64,000 bases of DNA from Prorocentrum cordatum (lineage: Eukaryota; Sar; Dinophyceae; Prorocentrales; Prorocentraceae): NCBI GenBank assembly GCA_963575745.1, contig CAUYUJ010010447.1:392186-456185 (forward strand), written 5' to 3'. The notes beneath the pieces were generated by a model. It worked only from the letters and a program-made list of their open reading frames with translations. It did not search any database and had not been told where the DNA came from. The position numbers were made by a program, and so were the translations under genes. This document shows, piece after piece, positions 11,555 through 22,978 of the stretch (position 1 is the stretch's first letter; every line of letters begins with the position of its first letter).

Positions 11555-11660
11555 GATATTCATGGATCGATCGATGGATCCATCGCTGGCCAGCTCTATC
11601 GATGGATTCTTCGAATGAGCCATCGATGGATTCATCGATCGACCATCGGGAGATGGAGGA
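11555..11660. repeat. ATCGATGG/GATCGAT cluster
   Basis: ATCGATGG and GATCGAT words occur about eight times in 100 bp, giving overlapping self-complementary sites. A similar cluster lies at 19810-19960. Confidence 0.7.
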
Positions 11661-11777
11661 CTAGCCTCATCCTTCCTCTCCTCCTCCTCCTCCTCCTCCT
11701 CGCCCCCCCTCATTCTCATCATCCTTCCATCCTCCCCACCAACCCTTCGTTCCGTTCTCACGTTCATCCCGACTTGC

Positions 11778-12967
11778 CTTCGCGAAGCCGCGCATCGCCT
11801 TGCAGCGCGCAATCGTCGCATCAGCCCGCGCCGCGGCCCTGCGAGCGAATGTGTTATCATCATCTCCTTGCTCCTCGAGCTCCCCCTCCTCGTCCTCGCT
11901 CCTCCTGTTCATCCTATCCCCACCGTTCTCTGAATCACCATGACGTTCTCCTCTTTCTAGCCTCCTCCTCTTCCTCTTCCTCCCCCTCCTCCTCCTCCGC
12001 CTTATCCTCCTCCGTTTCCTCCCCCTTCTCCTCCTCTTTCTCGTCCTCCTCCTCCTCCTCATCATCACATCCTCCTCCTCCTCCTCCTCATCCTCTTCCT
12101 CCTCCTCCTCTTCCTCCTCCCCCTGCTCCTCCTCGCTCCTCCTCCTCCTCCTCCTTCTCCCCCCTCCTCCTCAGGCCTCTGGGATACGAGGCTGTCGGGC
12201 TCGTTCCAGTTGAAATTGTAGAGGGTGAGGAGGCCGTCGCGCGTGTACCAGGTCGACTCCTGGCCAGAACTGATCTGCTGCTTCTGGCTCTCAACTTTCT
12301 CCATCTCGACGAACTCGAAGTTGCCTCGATCGAGGGGGGTGGTATCGCTCCTCCTCCTCCTCCTCCTCCTCCTCCTCCTCCTCCTCCTCCTCCTTCGTCT
12401 CCTTCGGCGGTTTCCTGGCCCAGGCCCTGGGGTCGGCATCGGGGATTGGTTGCCTCGACCGATCCGTGACGCCTGTCTCCTGCCAGCGTCTCAGCCAGTG
12501 CCGCTTTTTGGACTGGGACAGCTGGTCGTACTCGTCTTTCAGTTGCTTGCTCGTCTTCCCCGCGTGGTAGCTGGGGTGGATTTTAATATATTCAGGCCCC
12601 TCGAGGGCGCACGGGATCCCGAGGCCCCTTGAGGCCAGTCCTGGGCCGCCTATAGGCCCCGTGATCGGGAGCCCGTGGGGCAAATTTCGGGATCCAGTAC
12701 ACCCCTCGGGTTAATCGATCGTTATACCCAGATCGGTCCGCAGGCGTTGCAGCGCATTCTCATGCTCAGCGTCGAGCTTCCGCTTCGCTTTCGCAGCGTC
12801 CGACGCCCTGGCGGCCTAGATCGATCGGTACCGGAGGGCTCGATAAAGGGGGGGGGGGGTCGATCGACGGCGCGCTCGACCACCTCCGTTAACTGTGGAG
12901 GATTCTATATACGCGCCGTCGGCGCGTCCTTGCCGTTCTTTTTTTTCCCCTCTTTCTTGGGCGGCAT
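11778..12967 (-). CDS. Split gene for a small basic protein of unknown function (exon model)
   Basis: Minus-strand coding islands join into a plausible gene. An ATG at 12967 starts a lysine-rich exon (MPPKKEGKKKNGKDAPT, to 12917). A GC-AG intron (12916-12816) leads to exon 2 (12815-12728), whose product includes KRKLDAEHENALQRLRTDL. A GT-AG intron (12727-12641) then restores the frame for exon 3 (12640 to about 12385), which includes YHAGKTSKQLKDEYDQL and KKRHWLRRWQETG. Exon 4 (12324 to about 12187) follows a GAG microsatellite and includes STWYTRDGLLTLYNFNWNEP. Exon 5 (11838-11778) ends in AAG|GCAAGT, a textbook GC-type donor. Exon 2 and exon 3 agree in phase exactly; the exon 3/4 and 4/5 junctions are not resolved. 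The protein is basic and looks helical. I do not recognise the family. The end of the gene is not found. Confidence 0.5.
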
Positions 12968-13039
12968 GGCGGTCACCCGTCCCGCAGGCAGATCTACGGC
13001 CGTGAAATCGGGGGGGCCGAGCTCGGCCTGGTGGCATTC

Positions 13040-13510
13040 CACTAGCCAGCTGAGGGCCAGGGTCGGGCTAGGTGCACCTAGGGTCGGGCTAGCTTAGGGC
13101 TAGCATCGCGCGTTCATGCCACCGCCAACCGGTGCTGAGCCCGCGGCCACGCTCGTTTCACACAATGGCGCCATGGCGCCCGCCTGCAGCGCCCCCGCCG
13201 GCGTGCACCTTGCAGGTCCGAGTCCGAGTCCGAGGGGCCCATGCGTGGGGGGGTCGGGGTTAGCGGGGTCGGGGTCGACGGTGGGGGTTAGGGGTCGGGC
13301 TAGGTGCATGCCTAGGGCGATCGGCGCGGTGCGGCCCGTGGGTAGCCGCGTGCCGCGCCCAGGGGGCGGGGCGGGGCCGCGGTGCCACGGGGCGGCTCGA
13401 GGGGGGGCCACCGCGGGGCAGGCGCGGGGGGTACCGCACGCCGCGCGGGGGGGGGGGGGCACGGGGGGGCTCGGGGTTTGCAAAATCTGCGGGCCCTCCG
13501 GGGGACCCAG
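13040..13510. other. GC-rich spacer; no gene recognised
   Basis: Contains short repeats of GGGTCGGGCTAGGTGCA and runs of G. Frames are open on both strands because of base composition. Confidence 0.5.
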
Positions 13511-13938
13511 GAAGACACATATGAAGACACATGAAGACACATGAAGACACATGAAGACACATGAAAGCACATGAAAGCACATGAAAACACATGAAGACAC
13601 ATGAAAACACATGAAAACACATGAAAACACATGAAAACACATGAAAACACATGAAACACATGAAAACACATGAACACACATATGCAAACACATGAACAAC
13701 ACATGACAACACATGAACACACATGAAAACACATGAAAACACATGAAACCACATGACAACACATGAAAACACATGAAAATACATGAAAACACATGAAAAC
13801 ACATGAAAACACATGAACACCAAACACATGAAAACACATGAAAACAAATGAAAACACATAAAAACACATGAAAACACATGAAAGCACATGACAACACATG
13901 AAAACACATGAAAACACATGAAAAACACATGAAACACA
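13511..13938. repeat. Phased A-tract array, 10-bp unit ATGAAAACAC
   Basis: About 43 copies of a 10-bp unit (ATGAAAACAC, with variants GAAGACAC, GAAAGCAC, GAACACAC) run for about 430 bp. Long stretches keep an exact 10-bp phase, so a four-A tract recurs once per helical turn, which is the classical arrangement for intrinsically bent DNA. The open frames on the complementary strand (CFHVFSCVFM repeats) come from the repeat. Confidence 0.92.
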
Positions 13939-14051
13939 CACGACGGACGCCCCGACCGATCTTGCCCACCACGCACGCCATCCCGACCGAAAAAACGCCA
14001 CCTCGCCACGCCCTGACCCTCCGCGACGGCCGCGAAGGCCCCCCTCCGACG

Positions 14052-14346
14052 CACTTCGCCGCTGCGTCGTCCGCCTCTTGTCGACGTGGTGCGGGTTGAT
14101 GTAGATCAGAGCTCCTGTATGGAGCATCGCCCAGGGCTTCCCACCACCAGCCCACCACGCACGCATGCCCCACCACCACGTAATTCCAGCTACCACCCAC
14201 CCACAGCGCCCACCAGAACCCACCCGACCGCCCCAGCACGCGCACCGACCCGCCCACTCCCCGCGGAGCGTGGGTACGGCACTTCTCCGCTGCGTCGTCC
14301 GCCAGAGCTTGTCGACGTAGTGCGGGTTGATGTAGATCCAAGCCTT
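14052..14346. repeat. Direct repeat pair, about 55 bp
   Basis: CGCTGCGTCGTCCGCC...TTGTCGACGTGGTGCGGG at 14060-14105 recurs at about 14287-14340 with few changes, each followed by TTGATGTAGATC. No gene is assigned. Confidence 0.7.
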
Positions 14347-15023
14347 GGCTGGGGGAGGGGGGGGGCACGGTGAGGCGGGTGAGCGTGGAGGCTCAAGGAT
14401 TTGGGTGTTTTTTGGGTGTATGTTCGCAGTTGGGGTGTGTGTTTATGTTGTTTAGGTGGGTGTGTGTTAGGTTTAGGCCCTGCTGGGGCCCTTCCCGCGT
14501 CTTGCCACCAAGCCGAGATCGCAAGATCGAGCTCCCCCGTCTTGGCCACATGTGGCCCGGGGGGGGGGGAGGTGCGTGGCGACCCGAACTTGGGCTCAAG
14601 CCTTGGTTCGAGTAGCCACGCAATGGGCACGGGGAGCTCGACCACGGGCCCACGATCTGTTCGTGCCCCTCCGTCACCGCCCCGTGGGCGGCAGCGCTCG
14701 GGCGATCAAAATGATGCTCTCGAGCTCGCGTGGCAGCCGCACGGGCGATCGAGGAGCGGAGGAAGGAGGGAGAGGAGGATTCACAAGGAAACGAATCAGC
14801 ATACCCGAGCTTAGAGTATGTTCCTTAAGGTATGTGTGTACCCTGTGGGGCGGTGAGCTCGGGCATGCATATTCGTTTCATCAAGTGTTGATTTCTCGGA
14901 AATGCTGACCAAATTTCTTAAGTTGCGTTTGCGCCCTGAAGGGCGCCAGGCTCGGGTATCTGCTCACTTTTTTCAGCTTGTCGTACCCTGAGGGGCGATG
15001 CACAGGCTCTGACTTCAATATAC

Positions 15024-15125
15024 CTTCCGAGCTTACAAACGGGTGCAGCTCAAACAAGTGAATCCGCATGTCTGGGTCTGACAGGGGGCACGTCAGCACA
15101 AGAAGTGCGAATACTCGAGCATCCT
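15024..15125 (-). CDS. Exon-like coding island, unknown protein
   Basis: Minus-strand sequence reads DPDMRIHLFELHPFVSSE and ends at GGAAG|GTATATTG, a good donor. A possible acceptor is CCCCCTGTCAG|ACC, giving an exon of 15077-15024, or the exon may start further upstream near 15125. The reading looks like true protein but I do not recognise it. The isolated position among repeats leaves its gene undefined. Confidence 0.35.
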
Positions 15126-15538
15126 CCTCGAGATCCCCCCCTCGCGGGCCCCGTCCGATCTGACGTCCGCACTCTTTCGGCCGCCCGCCCGATCGACCGA
15201 TCAGGCCGCAGGCCGCGGCTGCCTGACTGGGCGAGGGGCCGAAGGAGTGCGGACGCTCGATCGACGGTGTCCTTCTCCTCTTACCAAGGCTCACCGTGAG
15301 TCACTTTCTCGCGCGAGCTGGCTCGCGCCCAATCCGAAATGCTCTAGAGAGCTCCGTGCATGCCCCTCTCTGGGGGGGCATCCTAAACTAGCATGTACAA
15401 ACACATTGCCCCGCTCGAGCCGCCGCCGCTGCTCCGTCCAGGATCACGATGTTCCACCTCTGAGGTGGAGGGAAATATGGAAGGATCGAGGAGGAGGAGG
15501 AGAAGGAGGAGGAGGAGGAGGAGAAGGAGGAGGAAGGA

Positions 15539-15849
15539 GATGATAAAGCAGAGGAAGCGGATGAGGACGACGATGATGAGGATGAGGATGAGGATGAGGG
15601 TGATGATGAGGATGAGGGTGATGATGAGGATGCTGCTGATGATGCTGATGATGATGCTGATGCTGATGACAAGGATGATGATGATGAGGATGCTGATGAT
15701 GATGCTGATGACGATGATGATGATGGTGATGCTGATGAGGAGGAGGAGGATGATGAGGGGGAGGAGGATGACGATGATGCTGCTGATGATGATGCGGATG
15801 AGGATGGATATGATGATGCTGATGATGCTGATGATGCTGATGATGGTAC

Positions 15850-15893
<44 letters not shown>

Positions 15894-15945
15894 CTGATGA
15901 TGATGATGATGATGATGATGATTGTGATGCTGATGATGATGCTGC

Positions 15946-15981
<36 letters not shown>

Positions 15982-16002
15982 CGATGCTGATGATGATGAT
16001 GC

Positions 16003-16034
<32 letters not shown>

Positions 16035-16074
16035 CTGATGATGATGATGATGATGATGTGATGAAGATGCTGCT

Positions 16075-16117
<43 letters not shown>

Positions 16118-16166
16118 TGGTGGTGGTGGTGGTGGGGGTGGTGGTGCTGGTGGTGTTGTGGTGGTG

Positions 16167-16204
<38 letters not shown>

Positions 16205-16265
16205 CTGATGAGGATGCTGATGATGATGATGATGATTGATGATTTTGATGATGATGATGGATTGT
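15539..16265. repeat. (GAT/GCT)n triplet microsatellite, about 700 bp
   Basis: GATGATGCT triplets run with only a few interruptions. It gives all-frame open reading (poly-Met/Leu on one strand, poly-Ser/His/Ile on the other), so the 222-, 378- and 586-residue frames over it are rejected as genes. Flanked by GGA-rich tracts on both sides. Confidence 0.9.
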
Positions 16266-16597
16266 GATGATGTGAGATTGAGGATGAGGAGGAGGAGAGA
16301 GGAGGAGGAGGAGAGGAGGAGGAGGAGGAGGAGAGTGAGGAGGAGGATAGGAGGAGGATAAGGAGGAGGAGGAGGAGACGGAGGACGAGACGGAGGAGCA
16401 AGGATGAGGAGGATGATGAGGAGAAGGACGAGGAGAACCAAAGAAAAGGATTTTTTTTTGGGGTCGACCCATGAACAGCCACATGACTCCGCTGGCGTGG
16501 CGAGTGCCAGCGAGAGGGAGGCACCCCTCCCTTGCACCAAAAACGGCGCAGGCCGCGCCACGGTCGGGGCCATGCCCCCGTGGCGCGACCTAAGCGC

Positions 16598-16639
16598 GAC
16601 CAGGGAGCGCTGGGAGACCGTGCTCCGCGCTCCCTGGTC
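16598..16639. repeat. Perfect hairpin, 13-bp stem
   Basis: GACCAGGGAGCGC (16598-16610) and GCGCTCCCTGGTC (16627-16639) are perfectly complementary across a 16-nt loop. No T-run follows and no gene end is nearby, so terminator function is not claimed. Confidence 0.75.
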
Positions 16640-17335
16640 GGGGTAGGGGGCGCGAGCCGCGCTCAGCGCCAACCCTACCCACCACCCACTCCATGGGTGG
16701 CCGCGTTTTACGGCCCCGGGACCACGACACGACGCGAAACGACAGGGGGACGAAACGAACGACACGACACGAACGACACGAGACGGACGAGCGACACGAC
16801 GGAGACGAGCCGCCAGCCCCGCCCCAGGGCGGCTAGTGCTGGGGGGGACCCAGCACCGCCCTGGGGAAGCACACGGGGCCTGGCGACCCCCCCGGGGGAA
16901 GGAAACCGCACTTTGGCGGCGTCCCCCGGGGTGCGGGGGATTTTCGCCCCTCGGGCCCGGCGCTCCCCGCCTGCGCCAGGAGGACCCTGGGGTCCCGACC
17001 CCTCCCCTACGGGAGGGGCCCCCTCGGAGAACCAAAGAAAAGGAAGACGAGAACGGAGAGGAGGAGGAGGAGGACAAGGAGAAGGAGGAGGAGGAGGAGG
17101 ATCGACGAGGAAGCGGATCAGGACCTAGGACGAGTGAGGGCACGGCGGGCGGATGGGGAAGCGGTGGGATCGAAGAGAGGGATGATTATGAGGAAGAGGA
17201 GGCGACGACGACGAGCCCACCTGTTGTTCACGATGTGTGACCCTGGATCTGATCCACGACGCTGTCCCTGAACCTGAGTACCCTCCTCTTGTCCACTGTC
17301 TTGTGATCGTGGGCCATCGCCATGACCATCTGAGG

Positions 17336-17426
17336 GAAAATCAAGACGACATCCGATGCCACTTCTGTCTGGTATGGGCTTCATCATAGCGGACATTCGC
17401 TAACATCGGATGGCGTCTTGATTTTC
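17336..17426. repeat. Short inverted-repeat element, 23-bp arms
   Basis: Positions 17336-17358 and 17404-17426 are complementary over 23 bp with one mismatch, separated by 45 bp. This is the size and shape of a solo foldback or MITE-like fragment. No clear target-site duplication is visible. Confidence 0.75.
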
Positions 17427-17725
17427 GTTGGGAGGGGGGGGTGCTCTCCTCACATCCTGCTCGGCCTAGACCCCATCCCACCCATCCCCCTTCGCCTCAT
17501 CCTCGATATTCCTACTCACCCCCGCTCCTCATATCATCCTCATCTACATCCTTCTCCATGACCTTCTTCGAGCATGCCCCTCTTAGATCTTCCTTGCCTC
17601 CTCCCCTTACCCTTCCTCCTTGAGTCACCCCCGCCCTATCCAGTCATCTTCCTCTTTGGTCTATGTATAGAATCATCCGTCCTCTCCTCCTCTTTCTCCT
17701 CATGTTCCTCTTGGGTTTCCCCGAC

Positions 17726-17887
17726 CCAGGTCGGACCAGCATGCATCTATGGCTCAGGTCCGTCCTCGCTGCATCGTCAAGGTCGGTGGACGTCCAAACC
17801 TTGTCTTTCACGCTGATCAGTTGGCACGCGGGATCCTTCGTGCCTGCTACCTTGTAGTACACGCAGCCGATCTTCTCGCTCGCCCTC
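17726..17887 (-). CDS. Exon-like coding island, unknown protein
   Basis: A polypyrimidine tract and TTCTCATCAG precede 17887. The exon reads RASEKIGCVYYKVAGTKDPA and continues QLISVKDKVWTSTDLDD, AARTDLSHRCMLVRPG, ending at CCTGG|GTCGG. Composition and residue usage are protein-like and unlike the flanking repeats. The upstream intron would be CCT-rich. I do not recognise the domain. Confidence 0.45.
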
Positions 17888-18346
17888 CTGATGAGAAGGT
17901 GGAAGGAGGTGAGGGAGGAGGATGAGAGGGTCTGAGGACGAGGATTGCCAGATAAATTATCATCTGACCCGATGTCGGATCCTCCGCGGCCCGAACGCCC
18001 GATCAACCCCTCAGGGTCCAAGGAGGGGGAGGCGGAGGAGGAGACGGAGGAGGAGGAGGAGGAGGAGGAGGAAGAGGAGGAAGAGATGAGGACGACGACG
18101 AGGATGAGGAGGATGAGGAGAAGGAGGAAGAGATGAGGATGCCGAGGAGGATATGCGATATACAGGAGATGAGGGCGAGCAGGACCAGGAGAAGGAGCAG
18201 CAGAAAGAGAAGCAGGAGACGAGGAGCGGATGCGCCAGCTGGAGAGAGGGTCTGAGGAGGAATCAAGCAGGAGGCTCGAAGAGGACGAGCAGGAGTAGGA
18301 TGAGGAGGGGGGGGGGCGTGAGGAGGACAGTCCTCCGGTAACTGAC

Positions 18347-18413
18347 CAAGTACGTGACGCCGAGCTCTGCCTCGTAAGTGAAGGGCCCAGAGTAGAGCAC
18401 AGGCTCGCCTGTG
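18347..18413 (-). CDS. Exon-like coding island with GEPV motif
   Basis: Between CACTCACAG (acceptor) and CTTG|GTCAGT (good donor) the minus strand reads STGEPVLYSGPFTYEAELGV then TYL. A related reading, DGEPVFTNTHIPDYTTYSAK, occurs at about 22530-22470, suggesting related exons. Function unknown. Confidence 0.4.
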
Positions 18414-18689
18414 CTGTGAGTGCATGTTCTGTATTCTCCCTCCCCACCGTCGATCCTCGAGTCCTCGAGTCTCGATTGCCCTCCTCGTCCTCGTTTTGTT
18501 CCTCCATGCTCTTCTCTCCTCCCTCCCCTTTCCTGTGCCATCCATCCTCCTCCCTTCGTCGTTCCTCCTGTTCATTCTCATGCTCATCCACCTGCTTCGT
18601 CTTGGCCCTCATCCCTCGATGTACGTCGACCCTCGATCTCCTCCATCTCCTCGATCTCCTCGGCTCCCATCCCCATTTCATCGTCAATC

Positions 18690-19038
18690 ATGTCAGTTCG
18701 CCTGCGTCATGCGCGGAATCCTCGACGTCGATGGCCTCCGCGCCGTCGACCGTCTCCACGCCGTCCTCGGGCTTGGCGTCGACGATCGCCTCCGCGCCGT
18801 CGACGGCGACGATCGCCTCCGCGCCGTCCTCGGGCTCCTCGGCGTCGACGATCATCTCCGCGCCGTCCTCGACGATCGCCTCCGCGCCGTCCTCGACGAT
18901 CGCCTCCGCGCCGTCCTCGGGCTCCTCAGCGTCGACCGCCTCCGCGCCGTCCTCGTCGACGATCGCCTCCGCGCCGTCCTCGTCCTCCTCGGCGTCGCCG
19001 TTCTCCTCGCCGAGCTCCTCGACCTCCGCGGCCACGCT
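18690..19038 (-). CDS. Acidic repeat exon, (EDGAEAIV)n
   Basis: From a possible acceptor (AGGTGCAG|AGC) the minus strand reads SVAAEVEELGEENGDAEEDE and then about ten copies of DGAEAIV/DGAEAVDAEEP encoded by 21-27-bp DNA units. It could be a real acidic, low-complexity exon, or a minisatellite whose frame happens to be open; both opposite-strand frames are also open and rich in Arg. Confidence 0.35.
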
Positions 19039-19213
19039 CTGCACCTCGAGACGGAACGAAAAAGATATTGGAGGAGCGGGAGCTCGAGGGAGGGGGCTGC
19101 GCCGGGAGGTATGCCAAGTTTATGTTGTTCTTGATTCTTCCCCTCGCTCAAGGCATGAAGGGAACAACCGCGAACGGTATAGGATTGGCACCCCCGCGCC
19201 CGCTCGGACGTCA

Positions 19214-19798
<585 letters not shown>

Positions 19799-19809
19799 CT
19801 AGGGCCGCG

Positions 19810-19965
19810 TCGACCGATCGATCGACCCGATCCGTCCACCCACCGATTGATGGGCCCATCGATCGATGGGTCGACCCATCGACCAATGGGCCCAAGATCC
19901 TTGGATCGATATCATCCTCAATGGATCGACGTATTGATCGATTCATCGATTCCTCGATTGACGCT
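19810..19965. repeat. GATCGATGG cluster
   Basis: CGATCGAT, GATCGATGG and ATCGATTC words repeat about ten times, as in 11555-11660. Confidence 0.7.
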
Positions 19966-20019
19966 GAATTAGAAGTCAGCTGGGAAAACTTCGATCACCC
20001 CTATCCATGTGTAGATCTT

Positions 20020-20251
20020 CCTCCTCCTCCTCCTCCTCCTCCTCGTCTGCTTCCTCCTCCTCCTTCTCCTTCTACACCTCCTCCTCCTCCTCCTCCTCCT
20101 CCTCCTCCGTTGATTCCTCCTGTTACTTGTCGTCCCCCTGCTCCTCCTAGTATACCCCTCCCCCTCCTCCTCCTCCTCCTCCTCCTCCGCCTCCTCCTCC
20201 TCCTCCTCTAGTGTGCTGCTCCTCCTCCTCCTCCTCCTCCTCCTCCTCCTC
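20020..20251. repeat. (CCT)n tract, (GAG)n on the minus strand
   Basis: Nearly uninterrupted CTC/CCT triplets. On the minus strand the tract starts directly after the exon at 20327-20252, at ACAG|GAGGAGG, where an intron with a GA donor could begin. Confidence 0.85.
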
Positions 20252-20327
20252 CTGTTTCTCTCTTCGGAATCCCGAGTGTCCGCTTCTTCAGGCCGAGGAG
20301 CGACCGGATGAATGGAATCTTGATCTT
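20252..20327 (-). CDS. Exon-like coding island, basic segment
   Basis: After CCTGCCTCCAG (strong acceptor) the minus strand reads KIKIPFIRSLLGLKKRTLGI then PKRET up to ACAG|GAGGAG. The segment is basic and amphipathic. Unknown family; probably part of the same minus-strand gene as the neighbouring islands. Confidence 0.4.
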
Positions 20328-20344
20328 CTGGAGGCAGGCGGGGC

Positions 20345-20625
20345 GGCGCGGGCTGCTCGACTTCATCATCACCATCTGATCTTCTGGATGGGGCGGCGCA
20401 CGCTGCTCGACTTCATCATCATCATCATCACGATGGGGCGGCGCACGCTGCTCGACTTCATCATCATCAGCACGATCTTCTGGATGGGGCGCAAGCTGCT
20501 CGACTTCATCATCATCACGATCTTCTGGATGGGGCGGCGTTGGCTGCTCGACTTCATCATCATCACGGTCTGCGGGCTCGAGATCATCATCATCATCACG
20601 GTCGTGCTCGAGCCTCGCCTGCACC
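20345..20625 (-). repeat. Tandem repeat encoding acidic DDDEVEQ units
   Basis: About five units of roughly 45-60 bp. Minus-strand reading is DRDDDEVEQPTPPHPED and variants. It may be a low-complexity coding exon or a minisatellite. Confidence 0.5.
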
Positions 20626-20807
20626 CGGCTTGCTGCTCTCGCTTCCTAAGCCTCGCCCCTCAGTTTTCCTCCCATTCCTCCTCCATCGATCCTTTCCCCC
20701 AACCATCTTCCCCTCGGATCCGTTCCCTCCGACATCCGAATCTACACCCCAGGTTCCCCAGGGGCTCGGAACAATCAAGACCTTAGCACTCCTCTCCCCC
20801 CTGGCAC

Positions 20808-20930
20808 CTTCGCCAACATAGCCTTCAGGCTCTCCTGCGTGATCTCGTTCTCGTCGTCCCTGTCATTGGGGTACGGGAGCTGCGAGCACGTATCGTCCTG
20901 GCCGAAGGTGTGAAGGTTCGAGCCTCCTCC
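20808..20930 (-). CDS. Exon-like coding island
   Basis: Minus-strand reading SNLHTFGQDDTCSQLPYPND, RDDENEITQESLKAMLAK ends at GCGAAG|GTGCCA, a good donor. Protein-like composition in contrast to GAG tracts on its 5' side. Function unknown. Confidence 0.4.
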
Positions 20931-21597
20931 GCTCCTCCTCCTCTTCCGCCCCTTCGTTATCACCTTGCTCCTGCCGTTTATCTCCCCTCCTCCTCCTCCT
21001 CCTCCTCCTCCTCCTCCTCCTCCTCGTGGTCACCGTGCTCTTGCTGCTGATACTGGTTCCTCTTCATCCTCCTCCTCCTCCTCCTCCTCCGCCGCTTCCT
21101 CCTCCTGATCATCCTCCTTCTCATCCGTCTCCTCCTCCTCCTCCGTTCTCCGCCCTCGAGGCCGAACTCGCTCTTGGTCGGGATGCCGAGGTCGGAGTGA
21201 TCCTCGGCATCTCGATCACCGATTTCAGATGACCCGCGAGAAGAAAGGACGGGCATCTCCCTCATCTCTCCTTTAGCTCCCTCATCTCCCTCATAATACG
21301 TCTCATCATCTGTCCTGAGTATCTTGCTTCGACACGCAGTGAACCTCCTCGCGGCGCCAGTGCGCGTGGATCGTCCTGATGGCCATGGCTTGTAAGAACC
21401 TGAGGACGCAGGGGCGCGCAATACGTTTGAGGAGGATCGTCGAGGAGGAGCAGGATCAGGCAGAAGTAGACCGACCACGAGGAAGAGGATGAGGTCGAGG
21501 TGGAGGAGAGGAGGGAAGAGGTGAGGATCCATGAGGATGAGAAGACGGATCAAGAGGGGACGATTAATCATGGTCTGAACCTGTGTGCATCTATCAC

Positions 21598-21681
21598 GTT
21601 GTTGGAGGGTTTGCGCTTCCTGGGGTCGTCCTGTCGCAACTTCTCGCTGAACGCCTCGCGGTAGACGTGCTGCCACGCAGC
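21598..21681 (-). CDS. Exon-like coding island, basic
   Basis: After GGTGCAAGTAG (acceptor) the minus strand reads AAWQHVYREAFSEKLRQDDP then RKRKPSNN and meets AACAAC|GTGATAG. The helical, charged composition and matching borders support an exon of 28 codons, phase 0 at both ends. The next island to the left (21399 to about 21330) could read FLQAMAIRTIHAHWRREE in another phase. Confidence 0.45.
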
Positions 21682-21774
21682 CTACTTGCACCAGGAGGGG
21701 AATGTCCTCCTCCCCCTCATCCTCCTCCTCCCCATCATCACCCCCTTCTCCTCATCCTGTTCCTCCTCCGTCGC

Positions 21775-21779
21775 ACCAT

Positions 21780-21820
<41 letters not shown>

Positions 21821-22085
21821 GCATCATCATCACCGTCGTCATCAGCACCATCAGCAGCATCAGCAGCATCATCAGGATCATCAACAACATCAACATCATT
21901 GCCAGCATCATCATCGTCATCATCATTAGCACTACCATTACCATCCTCAGAGTCGTCATCATCATCACTATCAGCACCATCATCAGCATCAGCATCAGCA
22001 TCAGCATCATCATCACCATCAGCAGCATTATCATCATCAACAGCAACAGCACCATCCTCATCCTCATCCTCCCCACGTCCTCATC
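21775..22085. repeat. (CAT/CAG)n triplet microsatellite
   Basis: CATCATCAGCAG triplets with short interruptions. Open frames on both strands are artefacts. Confidence 0.85.
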
Positions 22086-22169
22086 CGCACCTGTATTTAG
22101 CATCCTGCTCATCCTCCTCTCATCTGTTTCGTCGATCCTCATCTGTTGTCCTCTTCGTAATCCTCGTTC

Positions 22170-22790
22170 CTCGATCCTCCCACTGGTGCCTCCACCGTCT
22201 TCTGGGAGAATAGCCTCCCGTCGCCAAGGATCTGCAGCTCCTCTGCCAGTGGGTACCATGCCTGTCCAGGCATCTTCGTCGTCTGCCTCGTTCTCCTCGG
22301 TCCGCCTCGTCCCCTCAGGCCCCTCCCCTCCAAACCCTTTTACATCGAACCAGGGACCTTAATGTCCCTGCTTCGATCGCCCTCGAGGGGGCGAGGAGAC
22401 GAGGCGGACGAGGCAGTAGAGGAGGACGAGGCCCGACGACGAGGATGCCTGCAAGTCTGCTTTGTTCGGCCTGCTCGTCATTTTGGCGCTGTACGTTGTG
22501 TAATCTGGGATATGCGTGTTCGTGAACACTGGCTCACCGTCGCGTCTCTCCAGCGCCTGACGGCGCCCAGGGTCCCTCCTCCTCCTCCTCCTCCTCCACC
22601 TCCTCCTCCCCCTGCTCCTCCTCCTCTCCCTCCTCAAACTCCGTGTTCTCGTCCTCCTCCTCCTCCTCCTCTTCCTCCTCCTCCTCCTCCTCCTGGTTGC
22701 GCCTTCGCCAATTCTATAGCGTCGACCCTTGCGGTGCTCTGGCGTCTGAATGTGCTGCGCTTCTCGTCGGGTGCCGATGGAGGTGGTGAA
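22170..22790 (-). CDS. Three exon-like islands, unknown protein
   Basis: Minus-strand islands read AQHIQTPEHRKGRRYRIGEG (about 22760-22695, ending at ACCAG|GAGGAGG), DGEPVFTNTHIPDYTTYSAK (about 22530-22470) and MPGQAWYPLAEELQILGDGR (about 22272-22215). A GAG-rich intron separates the first two. With the islands at 20.3-21.7 kb and 17.7-18.4 kb they probably belong to one or two split genes on the minus strand, but exact joins cannot be fixed by eye. Confidence 0.35.
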
Positions 22791-22825
22791 GACGAGGACG
22801 ACGAGAAGAAAACCCAGACATCCGA

Positions 22826-22978
22826 CGTCTCGATTTTTTCGAGACGCGGGCCCCCGACCCGACCACTTCCCTGGGACCTCTTTTTTTCTCAACCCGAGTC
22901 GTTTTTTGACGGTCCCGCGGCGAGGGCTCCGAGAGGCCAAAAACTATGAAACACCGTTGTCTCGATTTTTTCGAGACG
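22826..22978. repeat. Two copies of a GTCTCGA-T5-TCGAGAC hairpin
   Basis: CGTCTCGATTTTTTCGAGACG occurs near 22827 and again near 22958, each adjacent to a CATCCGACGTC or CCCGATGTC word. A related degraded copy is at about 41262-41300. Confidence 0.75.

Noticed and set aside
13100-14368. 422-residue minus-strand frame with CFHVFSCVFM repeats
   Set aside because: Complement of the 10-bp ATGAAAACAC array; the peptide repeat equals three DNA units.
14580-14610. Second spliced-leader-like word (TTGGGCTCAAG) near 14590
   Set aside because: Only nine or ten bases agree and one base is inserted; not distinguishable from chance.
16598-16639. Rho-independent-type terminator
   Set aside because: Eukaryotic context, no T-run and no gene end nearby.
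15383-17143. 586-residue minus-strand frame with long Ile/His/Ser runs
   Set aside because: Produced by the GAT/GCT microsatellite; all frames of the array are open.
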